NCBI RefSeq assembly: GCF_002836415.1
Contig: NZ_PJBP01000088.1
Location: forward strand, 1 to 64,000
DNA: 64,000 bases
Source: Psychromonas sp. MB-3u-54
GTDB lineage: Bacteria; Pseudomonadota; Gammaproteobacteria; Enterobacterales; Psychromonadaceae
Reading direction: 5' to 3'
In this document: positions 49,148 to 59,300 of the stretch, one piece after another
Layout: the number at the start of each line of letters is the position of its first letter
Numbering within the stretch: the first letter of the stretch is position 1
Notes under the pieces: generated by a model
What the model was told of the DNA's origin: nothing
What the model saw: only the letters and a program-made list of their open reading frames with translations
Databases searched by the model: none
Position numbers and translations under genes: made by a program

Positions 49148-49384
49148 TTATACCAATTCCACTAATTAAGTGATCTGTTTAGGCGCAGGAAAAACGCATG
49201 AAAGCAAGGCATTGATTGCAGTAACTAGTTGTTCTAATTATACAAAATCGTCTGGAACAGATTTTGAACAGCTTTAGCTGGCCACGAAGTGGGGAATAAC
49301 AGGATGTTATGAATCAAATCAATCACGCAGCTAGCATGTGTTTTAACCAGCATAAATGAACATAAAATTAATGGATTTGGTATT
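49148..49384. mobile_element. MITE-like element between the two leader motifs
   Basis: Imperfect terminal inverted repeats (tataccaattccactaatt at 49149 and its near-complement aattaatggatttggtatt at the right end, about 16 of 19 matching). They enclose about 200 bp with no gene. It separates the two copies of the 61-nt motif. Confidence 0.6.
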
Positions 49385-49396
49385 AACACATGGATA

Positions 49397-49457
49397 GCGA
49401 GCGAAGTTTCTTACCGGAAACGGGCGGTTAACACCTTACCAAGGTGCACCAACTCGC
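49397..49457 (+). repeat. Structured 61-nt leader motif, copy 2
   Basis: Same length and fold as copy 1: GCGAG/CTCGC closing stem, GTTTC/GAAAC hairpin, CACCTT/AAGGTG hairpin extended by one pair relative to copy 1, CGGGCGGT junction. It ends 42 bp before the leuA start. ATG 49390 reads a 13-codon frame that stops inside the motif, so the conservation is more likely structural than coding. Confidence 0.65.
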
Positions 49458-49499
49458 AAATTCATCTCTTTACTGCCAATGATTACAAGGAAATGACTC

Positions 49500-51236
49500 G
49501 TGTCGAATATCAACGCTAGCTTTAACCATAAAAAATATCGCGCCTATCCATCCATTCCAAAAACCGATAGACGCTGGCCAGATCAAAGTATCAAAACAGC
49601 ACCTCTGTGGTGTAGTGTTGATTTACGCGATGGCAATCAAGCTCTGATTGAACCGATGAGCCCAAGCCAGAAGCTTGATATGTTTAAACTGTTAGTTGAT
49701 GTCGGCTTTAAAGAAATTGAAGTTGGTTTTCCCGCAGCATCGGCACCTGATTTTGATTTTGTCCGGCAGTTAATTGAACAGAATTTAATTCCTGACGACG
49801 TCACGATCCAAGTATTAACGCAGGCACGCGAGCCTTTAATAGCACGCAGTTTTGCCGCTTTAAAAGGCGCAAAAAAAGCCATAGTGCACTTATATAACTC
49901 AACCTCAACGGTGCAGCGAGAACAGGTATTTAAAAAATCTCGCGATGAAATTAAAACCCTTGCCATACAAGGTGCGCGATGGATGCAGGATTTTGCGGCC
50001 GCTCAATCCGAGACCAAGTGGTCGTTTCAATACTCGCCCGAGAGCTTTACCGGCACCGAAAGGGATTATGCCTTAGAGGTCTGTGATGCAGTCATTAATG
50101 TTTGGCAGCCAACACTCGAAAACAAGGTAATTATTAATTTACCCTCGACGGTTGAGACATCAACGCCTAACGTCTACGCAGATCAAATTGAATGGATCTG
50201 CGACAATATCAGCCACCGTGAATCAGTTTCCATCAGTTTACATACTCACAATGATCGCGGCTGCGGTGTCGCTGCCGCTGAGCTCGGTGTACTGGCCGGT
50301 GCTGATCGTATCGAAGGAACATTACTTGGCAACGGTGAACGCACGGGTAATATGGATATAGTGACGATGGCGATGAATATATATAGTCAGGGCATTGATC
50401 CGCAACTCGATTTTTCTGATATGGACCGTATTATTGCAACCATTGAGCGCTGCACACAATTAGCCGTACACCCTCGTCATCCCTACGCCGGTGAATTAGT
50501 TTTTGCCGCATTTTCTGGCAGCCATCAGGATGCGATTAACAAATGTATGGCGATTGATGCAATGCAGCGAATAGAGAAACCAGAAACACAATGGCAAGTG
50601 GCTTATCTGCCGATTGATCCGCGCGATTTAGGGCGAACTTATCAGCAGGTTATTCGCATCAATAGCCAGTCAGGAAAAGGTGGAGTCGCCTATATACTGG
50701 AGCAGGACTACGGTATACAAATGCCGCGCTGGATGCAGGTTGACTTTAGTCCGCATGTACAACAGCATGCCGAACGCTCAGAAAGTGAAGTTTCAGCGAC
50801 GATCATTCACGATATTTTTTCCAGTACTTATTTAGCCGCACAGAAAACCGCCAGTATCGACAACTACCAGCTTAACCGTCAAAGTAACGCAGACAGTTTA
50901 GAGGCGCAGATACTCGATACTAATAACGGTGCAGTGACTATTAATGGTCAGGGTAAAGGGGTTCTAGATGCTTTTGTCAAAGGGCTAAGTGCGTCAATCG
51001 GAAGTGATATTGTATTAATCGATTATAGCGAGCATGCCCTGCCAAGCAGAAAAGGGGCTGAAAATGCACAGGCCGAAGCGATCGCCTATGTGCAACTTAG
51101 CGTTCAAGGCGCGCGTTACTGTGCAGCGGCCAAGTGCCACGATATAGTCACCGCCTCTTTGCAGGCGGTACTTAATGCCGTTACCCGCAGCGGCGCTATC
51201 TGCCAGCGCAGCAATGCACAATTAGCCGCAGTCTAG
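49500..51236 (+). CDS. leuA: 2-isopropylmalate synthase (long, type 2)
   Basis: 578 residues. It condenses acetyl-CoA with 2-oxoisovalerate, the first committed step of leucine synthesis. The TIM-barrel core shows SVDLRDGNQALIEPM (metal Asp), EIEVGFPAAS and HTHNDRGCGVAAAELG; a C-terminal regulatory LeuA dimer domain follows from about 430. The long form with the KYRAYPSIPKTDRRWPDQ start is the type seen in Corynebacterium and Pseudomonas rather than the 523-residue E. coli form. GTG start with aaggaa upstream. No leuBCD beside it. Confidence 0.95.
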   Translation: MSNINASFNHKKYRAYPSIPKTDRRWPDQSIKTAPLWCSVDLRDGNQALIEPMSPSQKLDMFKLLVDVGFKEIEVGFPAASAPDFDFVRQLIEQNLIPDDVTIQVLTQAREPLIARSFAALKGAKKAIVHLYNSTSTVQREQVFKKSRDEIKTLAIQGARWMQDFAAAQSETKWSFQYSPESFTGTERDYALEVCDAVINVWQPTLENKVIINLPSTVETSTPNVYADQIEWICDNISHRESVSISLHTHNDRGCGVAAAELGVLAGADRIEGTLLGNGERTGNMDIVTMAMNIYSQGIDPQLDFSDMDRIIATIERCTQLAVHPRHPYAGELVFAAFSGSHQDAINKCMAIDAMQRIEKPETQWQVAYLPIDPRDLGRTYQQVIRINSQSGKGGVAYILEQDYGIQMPRWMQVDFSPHVQQHAERSESEVSATIIHDIFSSTYLAAQKTASIDNYQLNRQSNADSLEAQILDTNNGAVTINGQGKGVLDAFVKGLSASIGSDIVLIDYSEHALPSRKGAENAQAEAIAYVQLSVQGARYCAAAKCHDIVTASLQAVLNAVTRSGAICQRSNAQLAAV

Positions 51237-51271
51237 CCGTCACTCTTTAATGGCTTAAAACCCGCTAAAAA

Positions 51272-51310
51272 AATAAATGATTCACTCTGTAACAGGGTGA
51301 ATCATTTATT
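51272..51310. terminator. Intrinsic terminator after leuA, probably bidirectional
   Basis: 14-bp stem aataaatgattcac/gtgaatcatttatt around a short inner loop, flanked by A- and T-rich runs. It separates leuA from the convergent parE. Confidence 0.85.
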
Positions 51311-51412
51311 TAAAATTCAAATATGCTCATTATCAGCAACCTATCAATCAAGATAAGCCAATGATAAACACGCCTGTTTTTACACGATTAATTTGTAGTG
51401 AGCGCGGGTCAT

Positions 51413-53302
51413 TTAATCAACCGATGCCATATCACCTTTATCTTCAAGCCAGACCTTACGATCTCCTGCGCGCTTTTTCGCCAGTAACATATCCATCATT
51501 TCTAACATTTCCTCAGCGCCTTCGGTGGTCAACTGAACTAAACGACGGGTATTAGGATCCATCGTCGTTTCACGTAACTGCAGAGGGTTCATTTCACCCA
51601 AACCTTTAAAGCGCTGAACATTGACTTTACCGCGTTTTTTCTCCGCTTCGATACGATCCAACACCCCGTTTTTTTCTGCTTCATCTAAGGCATAATAAAC
51701 CTCTTTACCGACATCGATTCGGTATAATGGCGGCATCGCAACAAACAGATGCCCGGCATCAACGACAGCTCTAAAATGACGAACGAACAGGGCGCAGATA
51801 AGCGTCGCGATGTGCAGGCCATCGGAGTCGGCATCGGCAAGAATACAGATTTTTCCATAACGTAAACCGGATAAATTCGAAGAAGCAGGGTCAATCCCTA
51901 TCGCTATCGATATATTATGGATTTCTTCAGAATTTAAAATAATGTCAGAGTCGTCTTCCCAGGTGTTTTTGATTTTCCCCCGTAACGGCATAATAGCTTG
52001 AAACTCGCGATCCCGCGCTTGTTTTGCAGAGCCACCAGCCGAATCACCTTCTACTAAAAAAATCTCCCCGCGCATCGGTTCCTGAGTTGAGCAATCGGTC
52101 AGTTTACCGGGAAGAGCTGGGCCTTGAGTGATTTTTTTACGGGCAATTTTTTTACTTTTACGTGTTCGGGTCTGGGCATTATTAATGCAAAATTCAGCCA
52201 GTAACTCGGCCTCATTAACATGCGCATTGAGCCATAGACTAAAGGCATCTTTTACCACACCGGAAACAAAAGCGGCGCACTGCCTTGATGAGAGTCGTTC
52301 TTTTATTTGCCCGGCAAACTGCGGATCTTTGATTTTAACCGAAAGGATATAGGCACATCTGTCCCAAATATCTTCCGGGCTTAATTTTAGACCACGCGGT
52401 AGAAGGTTACGAATATCACAGAACTCACGCATCGCATCCAGCAGCCCCTGCCTAAAACCATTAACGTGCGTACCGCCCTGCACTGTCGGTATTAAATTGA
52501 CGTAACTTTCTGAAATTGAAGGCCCGCCATCGGGTAACCACACTACCGACCAATTCACTGTTTCACTTTTTGCGGAAAAATTACCGGTAAAGGGCTTAGG
52601 TGGTAATAACTCATTGTCTGCAACAGCTTCCAGCAAATAATCATTTAAACCATCTTGATAGCACCACTGATAGTCATTTTTATTTACTTTGTCTTTAAAT
52701 TTAATGGAAAGGCCCGCACATAAAACCGCTTTGGCTTTTAACAGATGCAGTAAACGGGACACTGAAAAGCGGGCGCTGTCAAAGTAAGCGGGATCAGGAT
52801 GAAAATGTACTGTGGTACCTGTATTACGTTTTCCGCACGTCCCCGTTACGTGTAATTCCTCAACCTTTTCACCATTTTCAAAGGCAATTTCATAAACTTG
52901 ACCATCACGACGAATACTCACATCAACACGTTTTGATAATGCATTAACCACGGAGATTCCAACGCCGTGAAGACCGCCGGAGATTTCGTAATTTTTACCT
53001 GAAAATTTACCACCTGCATGTAATTTACAGAAAATAAGCTCAACACCTGAAATGCGCTCTTCAGGGTGAATATCAACCGGCATGCCACGTCCATCATCAA
53101 TAACTTCTAAGGATTGATCCTGATGTAAAATCACCTGGATAGTCGCAGCATGCCCCGCTAACGCTTCATCCACACTGTTGTCGATAACTTCCTGACCAAG
53201 ATGATTCGGACGTGATGTGTCGGTGTACATTCCTGGACGGTGGCGAACGGGATCAAGACCGTTTAAGACCTCAATGGAATCAGAATTGTATTGGTCGCTC
53301 AT
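51413..53302 (-). CDS. parE: DNA topoisomerase IV subunit B
   Basis: 629 residues, the standard length. The GHKL ATPase has EVIDNSVDEALAG and GRGMPVDIH, followed by the transducer, the Toprim domain (EGDSAGGSAKQARDREFQ, ADADSDG) and the C-terminal QRFKGLGEMNP. It decatenates chromosomes together with ParC. Start ATG at 53302. Upstream are two partial copies of its own start region. It lies downstream of yqiA as in E. coli. Confidence 0.97.
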   Translation of the reverse strand: MSDQYNSDSIEVLNGLDPVRHRPGMYTDTSRPNHLGQEVIDNSVDEALAGHAATIQVILHQDQSLEVIDDGRGMPVDIHPEERISGVELIFCKLHAGGKFSGKNYEISGGLHGVGISVVNALSKRVDVSIRRDGQVYEIAFENGEKVEELHVTGTCGKRNTGTTVHFHPDPAYFDSARFSVSRLLHLLKAKAVLCAGLSIKFKDKVNKNDYQWCYQDGLNDYLLEAVADNELLPPKPFTGNFSAKSETVNWSVVWLPDGGPSISESYVNLIPTVQGGTHVNGFRQGLLDAMREFCDIRNLLPRGLKLSPEDIWDRCAYILSVKIKDPQFAGQIKERLSSRQCAAFVSGVVKDAFSLWLNAHVNEAELLAEFCINNAQTRTRKSKKIARKKITQGPALPGKLTDCSTQEPMRGEIFLVEGDSAGGSAKQARDREFQAIMPLRGKIKNTWEDDSDIILNSEEIHNISIAIGIDPASSNLSGLRYGKICILADADSDGLHIATLICALFVRHFRAVVDAGHLFVAMPPLYRIDVGKEVYYALDEAEKNGVLDRIEAEKKRGKVNVQRFKGLGEMNPLQLRETTMDPNTRRLVQLTTEGAEEMLEMMDMLLAKKRAGDRKVWLEDKGDMASVD

Positions 53303-53530
53303 GCTTGTACCTATATTGAAAAACGTATTGAAAAAACGTATTGAAAAAACGGGGAGTCATTTTAACCAATTATCACTTAAAATTCATCAGCAAAATAAAA
53401 TCTGAATTGTATGGGTCGCTCATGCTCGTGCCTATATTGGAAAAACAGGCAGTTATTTTAAAAAGTTAAACACTAAAATAAAACCTGAATTGTATGAGTC
53501 GCTCATACTTGTGCCTATATTGGAAAAACG
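53282..53530. repeat. Three tandem copies of the parE start region
   Basis: The block gtcgctcatg-cttgtgcctatattg, with a preceding (tc/cc)tgaattgtat(g/t), occurs at the real start (53282-53320) and again around 53401-53440 and 53485-53525, all in the same orientation, with similar spacer DNA. Each extra copy opens a short minus-strand frame beginning MSDxYNS like ParE: 53373-53423 (16 codons) and 53453-53506 (17 codons). A 13-bp gaaaaaacgtatt-type repeat lies in the first spacer (53313-53350). Confidence 0.9.
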
Positions 53531-53557
53531 GGGAGAGTTATTTGAAGAGATTAATAA

Positions 53558-54130
53558 CTAAAATAAAAATTTAATTATATCAGGTAAGAAACGTTCAAAA
53601 CCAATAAAACTATGATCGCCCCCCTCTTCACAGGTTATTTTACAGCGTTGAAATTTATCGAAGGCTTCCCGGTAATTTAAAACTTCATCCTTTTTTTGTA
53701 ATAAAACCCAACATTTTTGTGGATCTCTCTGCTCTTTTACCGCTAATGTTCTTAACTGCTGCAGGTAGTTTTCATCTATTTGATAAGACTCTTGCGTATA
53801 AGGGTGAGTTTGCATTCCTGCGTATTGTCGCAGTAAACGATAAGGAAAAACAGCCGGATTTATTAACACCGCTTTCACCCCATATTGCTCACTCACTTTT
53901 GCGGCTAAATAGCCCCCCAATGAGCTGCCCATAATAGCGATTTCCATGCCCTTATCTTGCTCAAAAACAGACTCAATCAGCGCCCACATCAGCGCAGGCT
54001 GACAGGGGAGTTGCGGGCAGACAAAGTTTATTTCGGGGAAGTGCTCTGCTAAGTAAGCGGACATTTGTCGCGCTTTTAAAGATCCGGGAGAACTATGATA
54101 ACCGTGTAGGGATAATAAAATTTTCTGCAT
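53558..54130 (-). CDS. yqiA: Esterase of the YqiA family
   Basis: 190 residues, alpha/beta hydrolase. LSLHGYHSSPGSLKA at the N-terminus, the nucleophile in GSSLGGYLA, and the catalytic His in GGDHSFIG near the end. It hydrolyses short acyl esters; the cellular substrate is unknown. It overlaps cpdA by one base (TAATG) and sits upstream of parE, the conserved order. Confidence 0.93.
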   Translation of the reverse strand: MQKILLSLHGYHSSPGSLKARQMSAYLAEHFPEINFVCPQLPCQPALMWALIESVFEQDKGMEIAIMGSSLGGYLAAKVSEQYGVKAVLINPAVFPYRLLRQYAGMQTHPYTQESYQIDENYLQQLRTLAVKEQRDPQKCWVLLQKKDEVLNYREAFDKFQRCKITCEEGGDHSFIGFERFLPDIIKFLF

Positions 54131-54966
54131 TAATAGCCTGTAGCTTCTTTATTGGGGCTAAATGCTCCATGTGCTATGCGTTCAACTTTAGTCATAAGAG
54201 TACCATTTTTATGTAACGCTAAATAGCGGTAACCGGGCGCACTATCATCAACATCAAAATCCTCGGAATTGGGCTTAAACTGCAGGCAGGTGGATGGGCT
54301 GGTTAGAAAGCGCACCTGATTAAACTCAATATCTCCCGCCTGATGAACATGTCCCGATAGCACGGCACGTACATTTTTATGTAACTTGATGAGTTCTAAA
54401 AACTGCTGGTTATTTTTTAGAATATGCTGATCTAACCATGCTGATTTAACCGGTAAAACATGATGGTGCACACAAATTAGAGTATGTTTGTCGGGATGAT
54501 CGCTCAAAGCTTGCTGTAAAAAATTCAGTTGTTGCTCGGTTAAAAAACCATGGGGCGCACCTTCAACTTGTGAATCCAGTAAAATAATTTGCCAAAAATC
54601 ACTAACAATTTGCTTGCTCTGCGCGAGTCCCTCCTGCAAAAAGCTGGGCAACATCACCGATTGCATATCATGATTACCGGGCAACCAGTAACAGGGTAAA
54701 TTCAAGGTTTTTATCTGCTTGGTAAAATCAAGGTAAGATTGTTGGGAATGATCTTGAGACAGATCTCCCGTGGATAAAACAGCCTGGCACTTGGATGAGT
54801 AACGAGCTGCATGTTTAATCACAGCCTCATAACTTTCAGCAGGTTTTATACCAAGCAGGTCTTTGTTCCGATCGGAAAAAAGATGGGTATCTGTGATTTG
54901 CAGAAGTTGTAAACAACCCTGCTGATCGGATCTTAATTTTGCGGCTTGTATGCTCATAACTTTCAT
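54130..54966 (-). CDS. cpdA: 3',5'-cyclic-AMP phosphodiesterase
   Basis: 278 residues, metallophosphoesterase. Metal-binding motifs run in order: ITDTHLF, GDLSQDHS, PGNHD, VHHHVLP and LSGHVHQAG. It hydrolyses cAMP and thereby tunes CRP activity. Located between nudF and yqiA as in E. coli, though yqiB, usually between nudF and cpdA, is absent from the 278-bp gap 54967-55244. Confidence 0.95.
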   Translation of the reverse strand: MKVMSIQAAKLRSDQQGCLQLLQITDTHLFSDRNKDLLGIKPAESYEAVIKHAARYSSKCQAVLSTGDLSQDHSQQSYLDFTKQIKTLNLPCYWLPGNHDMQSVMLPSFLQEGLAQSKQIVSDFWQIILLDSQVEGAPHGFLTEQQLNFLQQALSDHPDKHTLICVHHHVLPVKSAWLDQHILKNNQQFLELIKLHKNVRAVLSGHVHQAGDIEFNQVRFLTSPSTCLQFKPNSEDFDVDDSAPGYRYLALHKNGTLMTKVERIAHGAFSPNKEATGY

Positions 54967-55244
54967 TCGTAGATTAATGGATATTGCAAGATTGGTTAAT
55001 GTTCATAATTTCACCCAGAGTTAATGATTGCAATATTTGCTAATACACATGATCAGACCTTAATATAATTGCCGTTATAACTTAAGTGAATAATTTTACC
55101 ATTTGCTTAGTTAGGTTTTTAAAAAAAATGCTCAAAAAATGAGATTATGCGCTATTTACTTGTAAATTTGCGATCTAACTACCGGGATTATTACGGATAA
55201 ATCAGAAATTACGTTATATTTTTACATTTTTAGGCGTTAAATTA

Positions 55245-55865
55245 TTAAATTGTTAAATTGTCTTTATTTAGTTCGAGCCATTGTAATCCAATAATAGTCG
55301 CTGCATTATATATTTTCCCTTCTTTTACCCACTGATAGGCTGTTTCTCTTGGTACAACGTGGGCGCGAATATCTTCTCCTTCATGCGCGAGCCCATATAA
55401 CCCTCCCACCTCAGTGCTATCTACATTCGCGATAAAGAGATCGATCTGTTCCGTTGTACCGCCCGGACTGACTAAATAATTAAGCATAAACTGGCATGAT
55501 TTGACGGTTAAACCCGCTTCTTCAAAGGCCTCACGCTTAGCCACTTGTTCGGCCACTTCATCCTGCTCAATGATCCCTGCCACTAATTCGAATAACCACG
55601 GGGATTTGTCACCTGCCATTGCACCAAAACGGAACTGCTCTATTAATACCACGGTATCGTTTTTTACATCATAGGGTAATAATACAGCTGCATGACCGCG
55701 TTCAAAAAACTCAAGTTTTATCTCGGGGCTCCAGCCACCTGCAAATAATTTATGTTTTAATGTATATAAATTACATTCAAAAAAGCCTTTATATAAAGAT
55801 TCTTTCGATAATACTTGTACATCATCTTGATTATAAAATACACTTCCACCTGAATGAACGTTCAT
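55245..55865 (-). CDS. nudF: ADP-ribose pyrophosphatase
   Basis: 206 residues. A Nudix box is present (GIIEQDE...REAFEEAGL), preceded by ELVAG and followed by YLVSPGGTTEQIDLFIA, which is typical of the ADP-ribose-specific group. It splits ADP-ribose to AMP and ribose 5-phosphate. Divergent from tolC (100 bp apart). Confidence 0.95.
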   Translation of the reverse strand: MNVHSGGSVFYNQDDVQVLSKESLYKGFFECNLYTLKHKLFAGGWSPEIKLEFFERGHAAVLLPYDVKNDTVVLIEQFRFGAMAGDKSPWLFELVAGIIEQDEVAEQVAKREAFEEAGLTVKSCQFMLNYLVSPGGTTEQIDLFIANVDSTEVGGLYGLAHEGEDIRAHVVPRETAYQWVKEGKIYNAATIIGLQWLELNKDNLTI

Positions 55866-55965
55866 TTTTTTATTCCTTAGAAAAACACCTAACCTGAATG
55901 TTTTATATTACACTTAATCTGTCACTAAATTTGAAGCAGCTAGCACACTCATAGGATTTATTAAC

Positions 55966-57288
55966 ATGGCCATAAAAAAATTTACTCTCGCGGCATTGTT
56001 TGCCCTGACCAGCTACAGTTACTCTGTTCAAGCTGATACTTTATTACAAGTATACCAAACCGCCAAAATCAAAGATCCTGTTATTCTGAAAAGCAAAGCG
56101 CAGTATGATGTCTATTTAGAAAAAGTGACAGAAACAAACGCAGCGTTATTACCGCAAATTGGCTTTGGACTAACCACAGGTTATACCAATTACAATAATA
56201 ATAACTTAAATAATTCAAAATTAGGGGCTAATGTTGAATTAAGCCAATCACTTTATAATGGTTCATATTGGCAACAATTAAGCATTGCTGAGAAACAAGC
56301 AACACAATATGCCAGCATTTATGGTTTGGCTGCACAGGATTTACTGTTTAGAGCATCAACGGCTTACTTTAATGTCTTGCGTGCGAATGAAGCGGTAAAA
56401 TCAGTTAAAGCGAATAAACGCGCAGTAGAACGCCAGCTTGAGCAGACTCAACAACGTTTTGAAGTAGGCTTAATTGCGATCACCGATGTGCATGAAGCGC
56501 AAGCCGAATACGACAGAACGACGGCCGATGAAATCATCGCAGAAAATAACCTCGCGAATACCTATTATGCGCTGCGCGAATTAACCGGTGCGGATGTCCA
56601 TAATGTATCTTACCTGAATACCAAGACCTTTAGCGCAGCTAAAATTGAAGGTGATGTGTCTCTGTGGCGCAACAAAGCATTAGAGTCTAACTTGGAGCTG
56701 CATGGCAAACGCATTGTTAAAGAATTGGCTAAAATGCAAATTGATTTAGCCAAAACAGGTCATCAACCCACCTTAGATTTAAGCGCTGGAGTAGGTTACA
56801 ACAACACCTCCTATGATAAAGACTTTAATAGTGATACCGATATTAGCAACGGCACTATCGGGCTGAGCTTAAATGTGCCGATTTACACCGGGGGCAGTAT
56901 CAGCTCGCAGGTCAAACAAGCACAATATAATTATGTTTATGCCAGTGAAGATTTAGTACAAACCTTCCGCAGTACAGAAGCACAGATCAATAGAGGTTAT
57001 AACAATGTCAGCGCATCAATCAGCTCTCTTCGTGCCTATGAGCAAACAGTACTTTCTTCACGTAGTGCCCTGGATGCAACAGAAGCTGGCTTTGAAGTGG
57101 GTACCCGTACTATCGTTGATGTGTTAGATGCGACGCGCGCGCTATACGAATCTGAAAATCAATTAGCTAATGCGCGTTATGACTATATTATCAATATGTT
57201 ACAGCTTAAGTTTTCTGCAGGCACTTTGGCCGAACAAGATATTATCGATATTTCTAACGGTTTAATTGACGTCTCAGCAAAATCTTAA
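55966..57288 (+). CDS. tolC: Outer-membrane efflux channel
   Basis: 440 residues with a signal peptide (LAALFALTSYSYSVQA). The two TolC repeats show DLLFRASTAYFNVLRANE in the first half and STEAQINRGYNNVSASISSL in the second, with VGTRTIVDVLDATRALYESE. A trimeric channel for type I secretion and tripartite efflux pumps. The tolC-nudF divergence is conserved in gammaproteobacteria. Confidence 0.96.
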   Translation: MAIKKFTLAALFALTSYSYSVQADTLLQVYQTAKIKDPVILKSKAQYDVYLEKVTETNAALLPQIGFGLTTGYTNYNNNNLNNSKLGANVELSQSLYNGSYWQQLSIAEKQATQYASIYGLAAQDLLFRASTAYFNVLRANEAVKSVKANKRAVERQLEQTQQRFEVGLIAITDVHEAQAEYDRTTADEIIAENNLANTYYALRELTGADVHNVSYLNTKTFSAAKIEGDVSLWRNKALESNLELHGKRIVKELAKMQIDLAKTGHQPTLDLSAGVGYNNTSYDKDFNSDTDISNGTIGLSLNVPIYTGGSISSQVKQAQYNYVYASEDLVQTFRSTEAQINRGYNNVSASISSLRAYEQTVLSSRSALDATEAGFEVGTRTIVDVLDATRALYESENQLANARYDYIINMLQLKFSAGTLAEQDIIDISNGLIDVSAKS

Positions 57289-57367
57289 TGTCGACTCATT
57301 CACACTAGATTTGCTTAGTATAATGAACTGAACGTTAAAAAATTAAATTTAAGCAAAAAGTGGGATC

Positions 57368-57397
57368 AAAAAGGGAGACAATCTGTCTCCCTTTTTA
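57368..57397. terminator. Bidirectional intrinsic terminator between tolC and hldE
   Basis: Stem aagggagaca/tgtctccctt (10 bp, 3-nt loop), with an A-run before and a T-run after. Confidence 0.93.
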
Positions 57398-57427
57398 TTA
57401 GCTGTCGTCTTGTGAGATTATGGCTTG

Positions 57428-58858
57428 TTACGGATTGTTACGAATCGTTTTGATAATTTCAGAGGTTGAACAGCCCTCTTCAAACTGTAAAACACGCACT
57501 TCGCCACCGTTAGCAATCACTTCTTTTCCTCCGGCAATGTCTTCCGGTTGATAATCTCCGCCTTTAACCAGCAGATCCGGCAAAATCTCAGCGATCAAGC
57601 GCTGTGGTGTTTGTTCAGTAAATTCGATCACCCAATCAACTGCCCCCAATCCGGCTAATACCGCCATACGACGATCAACGGAATTCACAGGACGCCCTTG
57701 CCCTTTTAAGTTGCGCACCGATTGATCGCTGTTTACCGCAACAATTAAACGGTTACCCTGTTCGCGTGCCGTATTTAAATAGGATACATGACCTGCATGA
57801 AGAATATCAAAGCAGCCGTTGGTCATCACCACTTTCTCACCGCGATGCTGAGCAAGTTTGACAGCCAGTTTTAGTTGTTCTTCTGAAAGCACACCAAAAC
57901 CAATCTCCTGCTGACTATAAACCGCATTCGCCAATTCAATAGTATTAACCGTTGAAGTACCAATTTTACCGACCACAACGCCTGCAGCGGCATTTGCTAA
58001 GGTACAAGCCTGTTCAAATGAACTGCCTGCAGCCAATGACGAAGCTAAAACAGAAATAACCGTATCACCCGCACCGGTAACATCATAAACCTCCTGCGCC
58101 TGCGTTGGGAGATGCAATGGCGCTTGTCCCTCTCTTAATAACGTCATGCCATGCTCACTGCGTGTCACGAGTAACGCCTCAAGATCCAATTCCTTAATCA
58201 ATGCCAGTCCACGCTCAACCAAGACTTTCTCGGAATGACACTTACCCACAACCGCTTCAAATTCGGCAAGGTTTGGGGTCAATAGGGTCGCACCACGATA
58301 TTTTTCAAATTCAGATCCTTTGGGATCCACTAACACCAATGAATTGAATTTTTTGGCCAGCTGAATCATGGTCTGTATATCAGCCAAAGAGCCTTTATTA
58401 TAATCAGATAGGATAACCACACTTGGCTGGCGTGTTAGACTCGTTTGCATTTTTTCTAGAATCTCAGTGCTGTCTATGCCCTCAAATCCCTCTTCAAAAT
58501 CTAAACGTAATAATTGTTGATGACGACTTAATACTCTTAACTTAGTAATAGTCGGGAAATTAGGCACGCTCACAAAATCTGTATTTACATGGACTGATTT
58601 AAGATTTTTTACCAGTACATTGGCCGCTTCATCAATGCCAACCAGACCAATCAAATTGACTTTACCACCCAGCGCGGCAACATTTAAGGCCACATTGGCA
58701 GCTCCCCCCGGACGCTCTTCGATCTGCTCAACTTTAACCACCGGTACTGGCGCTTCAGGGGAGATTCGAGCCGTTGGTCCATGCCAGTATCGATCTAACA
58801 TGACATCGCCAACTACTAATACTTGCGCCTTGTCATATTCAGGTAATGTTATTTTCAT
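57428..58858 (-). CDS. hldE: Bifunctional heptose-7-phosphate kinase / heptose-1-phosphate adenylyltransferase
   Basis: 476 residues. The N-terminal PfkB/ribokinase domain (1-320) has [23 protein letters not shown] and the catalytic [13 protein letters not shown]. The C-terminal cytidylyltransferase domain (345-476) has [16 protein letters not shown]. It makes ADP-heptose for the LPS inner core. Single minus-strand gene next to tolC. Confidence 0.97.
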   Translation of the reverse strand: MKITLPEYDKAQVLVVGDVMLDRYWHGPTARISPEAPVPVVKVEQIEERPGGAANVALNVAALGGKVNLIGLVGIDEAANVLVKNLKSVHVNTDFVSVPNFPTITKLRVLSRHQQLLRLDFEEGFEGIDSTEILEKMQTSLTRQPSVVILSDYNKGSLADIQTMIQLAKKFNSLVLVDPKGSEFEKYRGATLLTPNLAEFEAVVGKCHSEKVLVERGLALIKELDLEALLVTRSEHGMTLLREGQAPLHLPTQAQEVYDVTGAGDTVISVLASSLAAGSSFEQACTLANAAAGVVVGKIGTSTVNTIELANAVYSQQEIGFGVLSEEQLKLAVKLAQHRGEKVVMTNGCFDILHAGHVSYLNTAREQGNRLIVAVNSDQSVRNLKGQGRPVNSVDRRMAVLAGLGAVDWVIEFTEQTPQRLIAEILPDLLVKGGDYQPEDIAGGKEVIANGGEVRVLQFEEGCSTSEIIKTIRNNP

Positions 58859-59000
58859 GTGATCTCTTTATTTTTGGACAATTTGTTTACATAAAAGTAT
58901 TAAGCTTATCATAATCCTCACAAAAGCATATTTACAAAAAATTTAATTTTTATAACAGCCAAAAATAAACGCTGAGACGCTTATTTCTTACCTCTATCGT

Positions 59001-59267
59001 TATATACCCATGTTACTTCAAGATGCTTTGTCAGGCGCAAGGTCTTCGATCAGAGCAAGACGCAACATGAGGTAATGGTTATTCCCTTTCCGATTGGTGC
59101 AACGCAGCGCTGGTTTTCGAGCTAGCGCCCCGTAGGGCAAGGAAAATTGTACCAATCTGCTTTGTTATAAAATCTCTATGTAGAATAACTAACCTTCAAT
59201 TTTATGCCTAGCATCTCGGCACCATTTTCCTTGCTGACTTTACATCTTGAAGTATCATGGGTATATA
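59001..59267. mobile_element. MITE-like element with 25-bp terminal inverted repeats
   Basis: The 25-bp ends, beginning tatatacccatg at 59001 and closing catgggtatata at 59267, are complementary at 24 of 25 positions. The 267-bp element has no coding capacity and ends only 33 bp before the histidine-kinase ATG. This accounts for most of the 442-bp hldE-kinase gap. Confidence 0.88.
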
Positions 59268-59300
59268 CTCAGTAATATATTACTTCTAGAGACTGTGCCT

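Noticed and set aside
49073-49165. 30-codon peptide read through the first leuA leader motif, as a possible leucine leader peptide
   Set aside because: It has no run of leucine codons, and the second copy of the motif stops after 13 codons, so classical attenuation by a leader peptide is unlikely.
54967-55244. Possible yqiB remnant between cpdA and nudF
   Set aside because: The 278-bp AT-rich gap shows no recognisable YqiB residues in any frame; the gene appears simply absent.
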